Source: Saccoglossus kowalevskii (taxonomy: Eukaryota > Hemichordata > Enteropneusta > Harrimaniidae). Taken from it: DNA of 34,202 bases. The stretch is from NCBI RefSeq assembly GCF_000003605.2, contig NW_003133371.1, positions 61,353 through 95,554 of the forward strand. Direction: 5' to 3'. The notes below the pieces were generated by a model. That model worked only from the letters and a program-made list of their open reading frames with translations. It did not search any database and was not told the origin of the DNA. Below, in pieces: positions 23,081 to 34,027 of the stretch (its first letter is position 1; each line of letters opens with the position of its first letter). The position numbers were made by a program, and so were the translations under genes.

Positions 23081-24681
23081 TATAATGTAACTCAACGAAA
23101 AGACGTTTTTGTGGAACATAACTGTTTGAAATAGTATCATCAATGGATAACTGAGAGATGCCGAATATTCAGAACATTGGATTCGATTGTGAAAACAAGT
23201 TACAATTTAAAACAGAATCTTAAAACTTGTATACATAATACTCTGTTGTTGTTTTTTTGCTATCTATCTGTCACATCTGTACTCGTGTCTAAAAATCTTC
23301 CAAACTGTGAACTCAAATTGTTCATCTGTATTACTTGTTATTTATAACTCCAGTTTTTGAAATTGAAGATACAAATACTCTTAAATTTGTCGCAGGTTGA
23401 TTTCATCTGATAATATCGTTGGTTTGATATGTACAGCTGAATCTAACATCAGCAGCATGAAAACCATTGTCAGAAATGTTCTTCCTTAAATTTCATAATT
23501 TTTATAACTCATCAAACCTATAGCTGAAAATGAATCAAATAGTTCTCCCAAAATAATATGATGCTATAAATGTATATTAATGCTGTGTGTCTATCAGACA
23601 GTAAAACTGAACTTGCACTTTACTATTTGGCCATAATTGGACAAAATAGACTATAGTGTGAAGAACCAACTAATAATCGATTAGTATGTCTTCACATAGT
23701 GCATCAACAATAGAATAAAACAAGATAGAAACATAATTAACAGCCATCTGTAATGCAAATTAAAATTGGAAAACAGAAATGAACAAATTAATGGGAGAAT
23801 AAAACAAAACTAAAACATACCAGAAATGAAAATGAAACAAAAATGAAAATATAATAGTAACTTTGTCAATAATAAATATTAAAGAACCTCATAGGTGAAA
23901 ATGAACCCAAATTTGAAAACTTATCAAGCCACAAAATCAAACATTGTGACAGGAAAAAGCACTGAGCTGATTTCAGGTTCATTCTAGAGCAGATCTCCTG
24001 GCAATGTCATGTCAGGCAAAGGCCTTCACAACAAATTATTAGTTTTTGTACATACGAGTAAAGTAGGGACTTTGTTTGGATGATTATTCATGTCGTTCCA
24101 TGTACAGAGCAAGTAAACATTTGCATATATAGCCAACTTATTTATGACGAATCATGAATTGTCATGTAATTAACAAAAATCTGTTTCAAAAGTTCACAAA
24201 TTTTTTTTTTTTAAATAGCAAAGATGACAGTGGAGTTAATCTGATGGGTTTAAAGAGCCCAGGAATATACATTCACATTTTCAGACCTGTTAATGTTCTT
24301 ATTCATCATAGTAGACTTTCACAGACCATGGAGGTGAAAGGCAATTCTAAATGGAAAATGTACCAATGTACACTACTGTTTACCTGTACAGGGGGCAGCA
24401 GACAGATAATCTCCTATACCAACAGCTCTGCCCGTCATTTTTAAGATGCTAAAATAGCTTCTCCAAATTTGCATTATGATCACCTTCGTACAAGCCTATA
24501 TTCGGGTGAGCATAGACTATCCCCCCCCCCCCCATCGCTATTGAATATCTTTATGCGGGGGTTAGTTTTTAATCTTGCACACAAGATGGAATATTCTCGA
24601 TGATTATCAATATTATCATTAAAAGAAAAACCAAGTAGGTCTAGGGTGTAAAAAAAAATACACATCTTGTTCTAAACAGAC
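23081..24681. other. Intergenic, no gene seen
   Basis: AT-rich sequence between the MITE and the end of the kinase gene. A C-run lies at 24521-24533. The open frame at 24154-24444 has no recognisable domain. Confidence 0.5.
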
Positions 24682-24687
24682 TTTATT
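24682..24687 (-). terminator. Candidate polyA signal of the kinase gene
   Basis: AATAAA on the minus strand, followed by GT-rich then T-rich sequence. It would give a 3'UTR of about 1.3 kb after the stop at 26028. Confidence 0.45.
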
Positions 24688-26027
24688 CATCAACAAACAA
24701 AGAAGCAAAATATAAAATTGATTGAAAGCATACTAAAGTTTCTGACAAAGACACAAAACATTTAAAACATTCTACTGATACAGATGTGTTAAGAACCAAT
24801 CAGCTGTGTAAATATTTTAAAAACAAATGCTACTGGTAATTAAATTTCATCAGGATTAAACATAGAAAGATCAAAGGAGCTAAAAAATATAGGAGAGGAC
24901 AAATATATATGAAGTTTTGATGACAAGAAGATAGAACACAGCTGATGTATACCAAATAGCTCTGAGTAAAAGTCACAAATACATATAAGCAAATATCACA
25001 TTCATCTTTGTTAAAAAAAAAAATCTGAAGTGTCAACAATTTAAAAAAACTTGCGGCACCCAAATAAAACCATCAAAGCACATTTGGTAGAAATATTTTA
25101 CATGTATTATTTTGAAAGCCGATGTACATGCTAAAGACATTTCAATACTAAATAAAAAAAATTTGTCAGAATCCAAAGAACATTGTTGTGTATTTTTTGT
25201 TATTATCAGCTCTTTGTGATCATCAAAAATTATATTAATATGTGGCAGTGATGGTCTAATAAAAGGTCTTTAACAAGTATAAAAGCTAGATATTGACTAT
25301 AGTATTACATTGCACTAAAAATAAAGTTGTCATAATACAATTTTCAAGCTAGTTGAGAATTGCAATACAATGCAAAGCCCAACCCACATACAATGCATTA
25401 GGTATAATAAGTGAAGCCACTTTTCACTTGCCAAAATTATTTTTGAAAAAAAAACCTTTGTGGCAGTGTTTATATTTCCCTTAACTTGTTCATGGTTGCC
25501 AAATCTAAACAAGATTAGGTATGATAAATAATGCTACAGTAGTACTTTTTCGTGTACGATAAGTTCTGGCCGCCAGTTAACCCGACCAATATAAATAAAC
25601 TATATCATAATCACAATATACATCATTTTGAAAAAGTTTCTTTTTTTTGGATGGTTAGCAATTCCTTAAATTGACAACTGTAAATATTAAAATCTGTAAT
25701 GAACCACAGAAGACGTTCCTTGATTAATATATTGTGAATAAATGAAGATCATCTTTTAAAGAGCTCAGGATAGGAAACTGAAGATTTACGAACATCTTGG
25801 TTATTCTCACAAAGCCACAACTAAAAATTAAATCCAAGGTTTTCTCTTCTTCACCTGCACTCAGAACATTTAGATTACCAGTCATTAGCAAATATCAGTT
25901 CCTCACATGAACCAGCAGAAAGTTATTGAGACTTCAGGTTGTTCAAAATGCACTGGATACTTGCTTGTACACACAATGTATATATCACATTTATGAAAGA
26001 CAAATACGGATAAGTCTGTTAAGTATT

Positions 26028-26204
26028 CTATGCCCAACTATGTTTTCTTGTACATCTTTCTGGTCTTTTACCAAGATAATCACCAGAACAGAACGTGAAT
26101 TGTTTGGAACCTTTCCCACTGTTTTTTGGTGACCTGGAACGATTCCTTTCTTGTAGTCTTTTTGGTCTGCTTGGTCGGTAGTTCGCAGCAAATGCTTTTA
26201 AAGC
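26028..26204 (-). CDS. Kinase exon G: basic C-terminal tail and stop
   Basis: Acceptor TTTCTTTGCAG, then 58 codons and TAG at 26028-26030. Rich in Arg, Lys and Ser (RPSRPKRLQERNRSRSPK), which could be a nuclear localisation or docking region. This is inference from composition. Confidence 0.8.
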   Translation of the reverse strand, partial: ALKAFAANYRPSRPKRLQERNRSRSPKNSGKGSKQFTFCSGDYLGKRPERCTRKHSWA

Positions 26205-29200
26205 CTGCAAAGAAATACACCTTTAGTTATATAGAGCAAAGCAATATTCAAGAAATAACAGAATGTGTTTGTGACATAAAAAGTGCATCAGCATGCAATT
26301 AAAAAATACTAAGATGGGAAACAGACGAGAAATGCGAGGCAGATATTTTACTATACTGCCTACAGTTTTGTTTCAAATATGGTAATTTTGTATTGTAGAC
26401 ATTTGACCCTTAGAAAGTTTACAAACTTTTTATAGAATCTCAGAAAAACAGGTTTTACATTCATACACACAAAGAAGTTGGACAAAATATAATTCATATC
26501 ATTTTAGTGTCCATACTTACTATTGTAAGATAATTTTTATAACTTGTATGTGCTACCCTAAAGTTAACGCCCCTTTTTTTGTCGATCTACACGTGTCATT
26601 AGTACCTGGTCATTGTTATCTGTTAAATTAATTATTCATTCTTGATTCTCATGCAGACTCAACAGTTACAAGTTTTTATATGGTGGCAAGAGGCAACACA
26701 GACTTGACATTTCATTTTGAAACTACATGACACCCCAGCAGCAGGCAAGCTAAAAACTACTATTTTTAGTATCTCATTCAGCATTCAAAAACAAAAAAAG
26801 ATGGACCATCCCCCTCCAAGCAGGAGGTACAGTAGTTCTTTTTTAAATAAGGGGAAAATCTCCAGCTTCTAAATTTTTTACCTGAGGACAATTGATCTCA
26901 TTTTCTTTCCCAGTTCTTAGACGACTTGGCACAGGAGCTGTCAAATAGTCAGATTCTGCATTATTACCTAAACGAGGAAGCATAGAAATAAATGGTCAAG
27001 ACATGCAGAAATTAGTTATTACACTTCTTAAAGGAATACATGATAAAGAGTCCTTATTTGGTGACATAAAACAAGGACCAGAAATCACATCCTATTTGAA
27101 GTGTCTGTAAATTGATGGTAAAGATGCTAAGAAAGTCAACAAGCAGCCTCTCAGCTGAGATAGCTCTGCATGTAGCAAAGCACATTTCAATTAAAGAACT
27201 AAAGATATCATTAGATAATGAACAAATCTGAAGGACGTCTACCTGAGGTACCTATATGTATAATATCAAAGCAATCAGACTTGCTGTTTTTAACAAGAAG
27301 TCAAAATTATCACTTTTACCCAAAATGACAAAAGTATCCATCAAAATTAGAGAATTGAAGATATCATCACGAAATGAACAAATCTGAGAAAGGAATACCC
27401 TAAGTAGCTATGTTGCGAATATGAAAGCATTTGGTTTTAAAGTTTTGAAGAAGAAGACAAAAATGTAAAAAGTTGACGACATACTACAGGCGCCGGACAA
27501 TCAGTAAAATGAGAGCTCTGCGTTGTTGACTTTGTCGACAGTGGGGCTAAAAAGCTAACTGAAACCCAAGCAATGAAAATACAGAGGCGTGGCCAACTGA
27601 GACGTTAATCTAAACAACTTAGGGTGTGCCATTTATTTGTAGGAGTTCATTTGACCCATCATCTTGGGCTCGCCAAGAATATCACTTTAATGTTTATATT
27701 TATCAAACAGAAGTAAGAAAAAATGTGCAGAAATTCCATCTGTGTACAAGTTGAACTAACGCTGCAGTGCCAACCTGTTCGCATAGGGCTAAAAGTGAAG
27801 AAAGTGTACATCATTTAAAACTAGCTGAAAGAACAAATAAATTCTTTTATTTCGGCCAAACAAAATACCTTCAGGGGTGATTACATGCTGTTGGTCACAC
27901 AACAACTTGAACTTATTTTAAATATATTTTGGATCACTTTCGATATAAAAGAAATATTTCAATGCCATGCAATTTCTGCCAGAATGCTGTATTGATCAAA
28001 GAATTAGAAATTCTTGCAAAGTTTTAAGACATTTAAGACATACCTGTGGTTATATTCCTCATGATTTTTTGTAATTTGTTTAAAAGAACTCTAGCATTTG
28101 TTAATCTTCTATAAGGGTCTGGGTCGATCAGATTTCTGAAAAAAATATATAACCAAGTTACATTAAGAAAACACGCAGACAGACAAACATGTTACAATAG
28201 ACCATTATCCGTTCACTGCGAGATCATGCGTTATGTGAGAAATCAAACGTAAAAACAGGACAAACAAAGGTCATAGCATCGTAGTGGCAACAAACATCGC
28301 GTAGGAGTTAACAAATGCGAAAGTATATTTCTATGCTCAATAATGTGCTGTACACATTTGACGATGGTCAATTTTGATGAAGTAAGGGTATTCAAAAGCA
28401 ATATTCCCCTGTCAAAGATCAACCTTTCGATAAGAGCTATGAAATAAAGAAATTCAAGTTTAAAATCAAATCATTCTATTTTTGCAGCAGGCACTCAACC
28501 ATGTCTTTCACGGAACTCTTGAGATCTTGCAGTTGAACGGAAAATCACCTATTAAAAAGGTTTTAGCAATACACCTGAAATAGGAAATAACTTTGTGTAT
28601 AATTAATTAATGAGTTAATATAATCGACATTATACCCACCTAATTAGATCTATAAGCTCAGGATGGTCTCCACAAATAAGCTTGTCACGGACACATTTGT
28701 CAATAACCCTATCGATATCCAACCGTTTAGTTGCATGTGAGATTGCTTTTTGACATTTTTTGAGGCTATGTTTGGTTCTATCCAATAACTGAAATAAATA
28801 TGATAAGAGTTGTGACAATCAATCACTTACAATTCAAATCAGATATACAATGTAGTATTTATTTGTAAAAGATAGAAACTACTCTGATAAAGACGGAATT
28901 AAAATCATAACCCTGCTCCTCCAGCAGGCCTTCTCGATTTCAATTATTTACACTCCTCTTTGTGTCACTTAGAATTGTTTGGAGGGGCATACTGAATAGG
29001 GTTAGTGTTCAGGTTATGGGACCTCAAGAAACTCCCTAAACTGCAGGAGAAATTACAGACAACTCAAGTTGAGAACATATTCATTAGAACAAAGAAAAGA
29101 CTTACCATACTAAAGAGCATTACTCCTAAACTGAAGAAATCAACTGATTTAGGTTCATATACAGTCTCACCATCCATTTCACCCAAACAAATTTCTGGTG

Positions 29201-32200
29201 CATCATATCCTTTTGTACCGCATATTGTGTGCATTTCTGCCTCATAATATCTCTCTGTTTTTGTAGCTAAACCAAGGTCCAAGATTTTCAGTTGTTCTCC
29301 CTGTAACGCAAACAAATAAATATAGGTAACAGCATTGTTTAATTATACCATATTTGCTCCAATGGAATGCCATATAAACCAAAAATCATTTGCTGTACAA
29401 ATGAATCATTAAAATATCTATTTTACTAAAGAAACACCTAATTTACATAACCGCATGAACCCATTAGCATAACTACTGTAATTTATTTACCATACATTTT
29501 GACAGCAAGACTTTAACTTCAAAATAAAAGTTGACACCTAATTTCCCAACAAAAACCAACAAAAGTGAGTTATTGTATGGTATTAGTTTCAAGGGCAGCA
29601 AGTTAGTAGGACCTCAATATGACATCACGCTCAACTTATAAATACATTGTAGCATTTTAAAAGCCCCCATTCCAACTTACAACTGCCCTATATAATAGTT
29701 GTGTTTACATACAGCTCCTTGGCACTGACTAAAAAATGTATGTGAACAGTGTGGCCAAGAGTATTGGCTAAATTTTAATCATTTTAAAACCCTCGCTAAC
29801 TGGAATCAAATACTAGTATACACAAATTTTCATTTCCAAAATGGCAACTCATCCTTAGTGTATCCAAAAACCTGGAGTGACAAGAGACAATAGTCTTATA
29901 AAGTATATGGAAAGACAATGAAATTCTCAGACAGATACCATAATATACTTTTTGTGAATTGAGTATATCAATACATGTTATGTATTGTGTACTACTTTTA
30001 TGTAAAGTTTGAACATATCATAATTGGTCAATGCAATGCCAAGGAACAGGTGACATTTTACCCTACTTTTTGACCTAAAAACCAGGTTGGGAAAAACAAC
30101 ACAATTCCAGATGAAAGACTTTACAAATGTATGAAAATGCAATTCACTTTTTTTTATTACTTTTTATTCCCTATATATTCAACTTTATCAGTATTATTGT
30201 AGTCCACCATCTTGATTCTCCACAGAATTGTGAGTAAAGTATGACAGTCAATACGTTGGAAACATCAATGAAAAATTGAGAAAATGATTTTGCCTGACTT
30301 ACACCTGACAAGGAATATTCAAAAACTATTTTGCATTCTCCTACATTTGGAGAGCTTATTTAGAATCATCAGGTTTGCCTCGACTTTCCCTTGCAGATCT
30401 GAAAACAAAACTGATTTGCAAATGTACATTTAGGGATACACATTTGCAGCAAATTTCATGAAAATCTGTCAAGCATTTCAGAGTTGCAATGTGGCATAGC
30501 TTTTCAGTTGCTTTTTTTTTAAAAACGAAAAGTGCCCCAAAATACTCTTTTAAATGTACATGCAGTGTTCCCCAGGATGTAAACAGCGTGGCGGTCCCGC
30601 CACAGTGCTTTGATTTGCCGCCACACTGGTCTGACACCGCCACAGTGATTAGCAAGACCGCCACAGTGCTTTTTTCATTGGGGATCTCATCAAGCTGGTC
30701 GGCCCGACCGGCACTCAAAATTAGCGACCACCACGGAAACGCTTCCGACCAGGACTATTGCCATATTGTTATTATACTTAGGTACCGACCGACACGCATC
30801 CTGCCAGTCGTGGATAATAATTTGTAAACAATAACATAGTACCGCGATTGAACAATACAAGTCAATTTTGTAAAATTAGCACCTCTTTGTAAGTAAATAC
30901 TTTCTGACGATAGACGCAGTCTTTAGATTGAAAGCTAAAATTCTTTCAAAATCAATTCCACCCGATGTAACATGGGCAAAGCGGAGTTCACGATCAGTTT
31001 ACGCTACTCAAGAAAAAACAACGTGTTTATTGCGTGATTGGGTAAAATACATTTGAACTGTTATCATGAATCATGTAAAAACTCCTCTTTCAAGACTTCT
31101 TTTACCTTTTAAAAATTTCTAATCACCTCTTTCGAAAACCATCATGCAGTTTTCATCTAAAAAATTCATACCAACACATCGTGCTACGACATCGCTTTAC
31201 TTCCGCAATGTAATTTTTATGATCACGATCATTCGGAAAACCTCGGGTTCTACCGGCATTACCATGCGGCATTCTGATTCGTTAATGGCGTTTTTGACCC
31301 ACCGGGTCAAAGGACACATGCCGGTCAACTAATGCGTCATAACTATCACGGCGGGTCTGTGTTTTTCACCGAAGTGATCGAGTGATCAAAAATAACTTCT
31401 CCCGATAAAACTAGTTCAAATTTTATGTTTTTCTCATATAAAAAAAGAAGTATTTAATTTTTGCATGGCATCACGACCGAGTAATAAGAATTATTCATCA
31501 CGAAGTAAGTTATGTCACGTCATAATTTTGATGATCGTCGGAATAATAACCAGCAATCCGCCAAATAATTACGTGGTCGATTTTTTGAAGGAGAATTTTG
31601 TAGTAAATAAGATCATGAAAGTCGTGAACATAATCCTGGCTCAAACGTTTCAAATTAGTTTCATTTAACCTTTTACAATTTATTTGTTTCTTTTTAGTCT
31701 GCAGCATTTGCATTTCGAGAATGTTAAATTTTTAAATTCAAACTCTTCTAAATTGTGAAACATAATATTTTGACTCCAAAAAAAAAATATATTTGCACTG
31801 TGACAAAGCTCATTAATATTACAAAAGTGCCCAAAATAAAAGTGTTTATAACACTGTGTGAAGCAAATAAATATCTGCCACTTGGTTTTAAAATATATGT
31901 TGTTTATTTTGTGGGTGTAAATGTGCTTTGGTCAATTTCTATTATGTAAATGATATGCAAATTATATGCAAATTAGTATGCCACAGTGATTTAAATTCCT
32001 GGGGAGAACACTGACATGAATAAGACAATACATCACATGTGTACCAAGTTTGAATGAAAACCGTTTCATGTATGTCAAAGATATGGTCGAAGATGGACGC
32101 ATACACTGAAGTGAAGTGACAACATCCCTGTCTGCAGGGGCTAATTACTTAATAAACTTCTAACTCATAGTCCCATGTGCACACTAATCTTAAGATAATT

Positions 32201-32955
32201 TGTGATAACAGTTTCAAAAGGAACTCTTTACTTACCTTGACTAAAATATTCTCCAATTTTAAGTCTCTATGTGCAATGCCCTGCGAGTGAAGTGATTGCA
32301 CCATTTGAACAACAGAATAAAATATTTCCAACACCACTTCAACAGAATGAGATCCTGTATACCGTTCCAAATGTGTTGCAAGGTCATGATCTCCTCTTTC
32401 TAACACAATTCCTAATCTGTAAGTCCTTTTCCCATTTTCATCTTCATCTGGCACAATTGTTAATCCTAATATTTTAACTACAGAATTAAGCAACTCTTGG
32501 CACTCGCTGGTAAGAAAAAGAAAAAATTCAGTGTAATGGAAAAAAGTGTAGGACTTGTACAGTTACATTAAACTTTTCATTGACGACAATGTTACAAGCA
32601 GGGTTTGAAACAAAGACAAACTCCTGGAAATGGAGCCTCGAACCTTACAGTACGGTAATTCATATTCATTGATGTGCAGAAGATATGGATGCATACAGGT
32701 ATTATGATTGTGGAACTTGATAAAAACAATTGTGCTCCTGGTGAAATAATATAATGCATGAACTTACCACAAAAGATCTATTTCTTGCACTGCATATTCT
32801 AATTCTTCATCATCCTTAATTATTTTGATAACTGCGTGCATTTCCTCACCTCCAACTTTCACGACTGCTTCACATACTTTACTCTGTCCTCCATTACTAA
32901 GTTGATCACCAAGCCAGATATCATTTGGTTGAAGCTGATAAATGGGACATTCATA
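26028..32955 (-). CDS. Atypical Ser/Thr protein kinase gene, seven coding exons joined (5' end unresolved)
   Basis: Joining 32955-32768, 32506-32236, 29300-29106, 28788-28640, 28135-28044, 26967-26882 and 26204-26028 gives 1158 bases: 385 codons and a stop, in one frame throughout, with GT/AG at every junction. Numbering from the first joined residue, the kinase features are a degenerate glycine loop (SNGGQSKV, 20-27), the ATP-binding lysine in AVIK (K44), a likely helix-C glutamate (E58), the catalytic loop HRDLKLEN (142-149), DLG in place of DFG (161-163), GTKGYDAPE (181-189) and DFFSLG (207-212). All residues needed for phosphotransfer are present, so it is probably active. The domain ends near residue 290. 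The tail is basic and Arg/Ser-rich. The kinase family is not assigned; substrate unknown. Intron sizes are 261, 2935, 317, 504, 1076 and 677 bases. Confidence 0.88.
26882..26967 (-). CDS. Kinase exon F: linker
   Basis: Acceptor CTCGTTTAG, donor CCTCAG|GTAAAA. 86 bases that restore phase 0. Encodes a polar linker (29 codons with the split glycine) with no domain. Supported by an exact phase fit with both neighbours. Confidence 0.75.
27189..27480. repeat. Diverged tandem repeat, two units offset by 156 bases
   Basis: Inside the kinase E-F intron. Unit 1 (from 27189) and unit 2 (from 27345) share AGATATCAT, then ATGAACAAATCTGA, then TACC/CTATGT-like and AATATCAAAGCA/AATATGAAAGCA-like blocks. 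The style resembles dispersed repeats seen in marine invertebrate genomes, from memory only. Confidence 0.55.
28044..28135 (-). CDS. Kinase exon E: end of the kinase domain
   Basis: Acceptor TTTTTTCAG, donor CACAG|GTATGT. It completes the arginine codon from exon D and encodes IDPDPYRRLTNARVLL, matching the usual subdomain XI pattern. Too short for simple ORF detection; found by phase and splice sites. Confidence 0.85.
28640..28788 (-). CDS. Kinase exon D: C-lobe helices
   Basis: Acceptor TTTATTTCAG, donor AG|GTGGGT. Encodes a basic helix (SLKKCQKAI) and HPELIDLI, leading to the conserved C-lobe arginine region. Ends two bases into a codon. Confidence 0.85.
29106..29300 (-). CDS. Kinase exon C: activation segment
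   Basis: Acceptor GCGTTACAG, donor ATG|GTAAG, exactly 65 codons in phase 0. It carries DLG, the GTKGYDAPE block and the DFFSLGVMLF helix. The activation loop contains Thr168, Tyr171, Tyr172 and Thr178 as possible phosphorylation sites. Confidence 0.92.
30558..32018. mobile_element. hAT-like nonautonomous DNA transposon, 1451 bp, in a kinase intron
   Basis: The ends at 30563 and 32013 read CAGTGTTC then CCCCAGGA inward on both sides (right end inverted, with a two-base insertion). The match continues loosely through GTAAA and CTGTGGC/GCGTGGC, giving a terminal inverted repeat of about 33 bases. The flanks ACATG (30558-30562 and 32014-32018) form a 5-bp target duplication. CAGTG ends fit the hAT superfamily. 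Most hATs duplicate 8 bp; 5 bp is less common. No transposase is recognisable inside. The left subterminal region has repeated CCGCCACAGTG motifs. Removing the element leaves an intron of about 1.48 kb. Confidence 0.72.
30588..30668. repeat. Phased subterminal motif array CCGCCACAGTG
   Basis: Four copies start at 30597, 30618 (one base changed: CACACTG), 30637 and 30658, spaced 21, 19 and 21 bases. A head-to-head partner makes GTGGCGGTCCCGCCAC a 16-base palindrome at 30588-30603. A related GCCACAGTG sits at the other end (about 31980-31988). Subterminal arrays in hAT elements are known transposase binding sites. Confidence 0.7.
32236..32506 (-). CDS. Kinase exon B: helix C region to catalytic loop
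   Basis: Acceptor TTCTTACCAG, donor AAG|GTAAGT. The first base completes a cysteine codon begun in exon A. It encodes an acidic insert (PDEDENGK) in the N-lobe, hinge-like sequence around IVLERGDHDL, and HRDLKLEN at the end. Confidence 0.92.
32768..32955 (-). CDS. Kinase exon A: N-lobe, glycine loop and ATP lysine
   Basis: The acceptor is a long T tract ending CCAG, just before codon TAT. The donor is GTG|GTAAGTT. The exon starts in phase 0 and ends two bases into a codon. The same frame stays open upstream to an ATG at 32998-33000, so translation might instead begin there without splicing. The strong acceptor makes an upstream exon more likely. Confidence 0.85.
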
Positions 32956-34027
32956 CTGGAAAAAAAATGTACAAACCTGAGTTTGTGGAGTGGTGTGCAT
33001 TTCTACCGTACTTATCCGGGTAAGAGCCCATGCCTGGACAAACGCCCACCCCCCACTTTTGACACAATAAAGAAGTTGAGGTCATATCCGGGCACGCCCA
33101 GAGGGTCTTTTTCTATACAAAACAAAAAAAAATATTTTCTATTTGTTGACTGTGGTTGTATTAACTGTTGACTGTCTTGAAGTCTGTCGTTAAAATTGTT
33201 AATTGCGTAAAACAAGGGGTGAACGCAAAATAGCTGTGACAGCTTTCTGGCTTCAGGGCAGCGCGTTCACCGCTGATTTTTTTCAGAATCATAACAGTCA
33301 GGAAGTCTATAAAAATAAATATTAAAGCAGAAATGGTAGTTCTCTTTTTGAAATATGTCATGGCCGTAAAAAGGACTGTTTGGTGTGTGCTTCCTTAGAA
33401 ACGATTCAAGCAAATCGTACAAGGAGAGCCACTAAGCAAGTGTCTCACTCATTCGGCTTTAGCGTCATCGACAATGAAAAAATGATGCAATATTGTAGCA
33501 ACCCGTACCTGGCAGAATGGTTGAAACCACTCTGTTTTTTTGGCTTTATAAATAATTTGTAGCAGCTTGTGAATCCATAACTGGGGCCAGCAATTTTGCA
33601 ATGTCACGCCGAAGACTGCCAACTTTTTTACAATCTTTTATCACCACTATTGCATTTCTGTCATGAAAACTATTCCTTCTGTTCACAGTCCCTCAACACC
33701 GGTATTGAGGGACTGTGTTCTGTTGTTGGATAAAAAAAAACTTCCTATTTCAAGTCCACCGCGATATCCATATAGCGAGACATTTCAACTGCCGGAACTT
33801 GCTGAATAATGACTTTCACAGTGATTAATAAGCGTCGAGTCTGAAGAAAGCAATGTCACGATTTGACCTTTATGATGAAATCCTAGTAGTTGATGTCATT
33901 CTTAGCCAATCAGTAAAGCAGATGCATAAAGGTCAAAAATGATTGCTAGATTGTAAACAAAATCATCTTGTGCCATCGCAGCAGAGCGACCCCATTTTTC
34001 TTGTCTCTTTATTATGATTAGACATGA
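32956..34027. other. Upstream region of the kinase gene
   Basis: It should hold the missing 5' exon(s) or promoter of the kinase if these lie in the window, but no exon is convincing. It contains the second 34-bp palindrome, and a 9-base-arm hairpin at 33218-33271 (GGTGAACGC / GCGTTCACC). Confidence 0.45.
33677..33724. mobile_element. 34-bp palindromic insertion, copy 2, with 7-bp target duplication
   Basis: The unit at 33684-33717 differs from copy 1 (7626-7659) at two of 34 positions (12 and 21). It is flanked by the direct repeats TTCTGTT at 33677-33683 and 33718-33724. The flanks differ from those of copy 1, so the two copies are independent insertions and not a segmental duplication. 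Confidence 0.88.

Noticed and set aside
8590-24533. Four G/C homopolymer runs (8590-8600, 13016-13027, 17850-17859, 24521-24533)
   Set aside because: Ordinary mononucleotide repeats, scattered and without consistent context. Useful only as likely sequencing-error or polymorphic sites.
29005-29247. Plus-strand frame over the kinase activation segment
   Set aside because: Antisense to exon C, which has splice sites and kinase motifs.
30601-30668. CACAGTG motifs identical to the V(D)J recombination heptamer
   Set aside because: No nonamer at a 12- or 23-base spacing. The motifs are explained better as subterminal repeats of the hAT-like element.
30489-30827. 112-codon frame with repeated AV-type residues
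   Set aside because: The repetition is the translated CCGCCACAGTG array; no domain and no transposase signature.
32935-33000. A 21-base intron between CAG|GTTTGT and CCAG upstream of kinase exon A
   Set aside because: Far too short for a metazoan spliceosomal intron; the reading frame is open through it anyway.
33218-33271. Hairpin that might be a microRNA precursor
   Set aside because: Only 9 paired bases with a loop of about 36; pairing is too short for a precursor.
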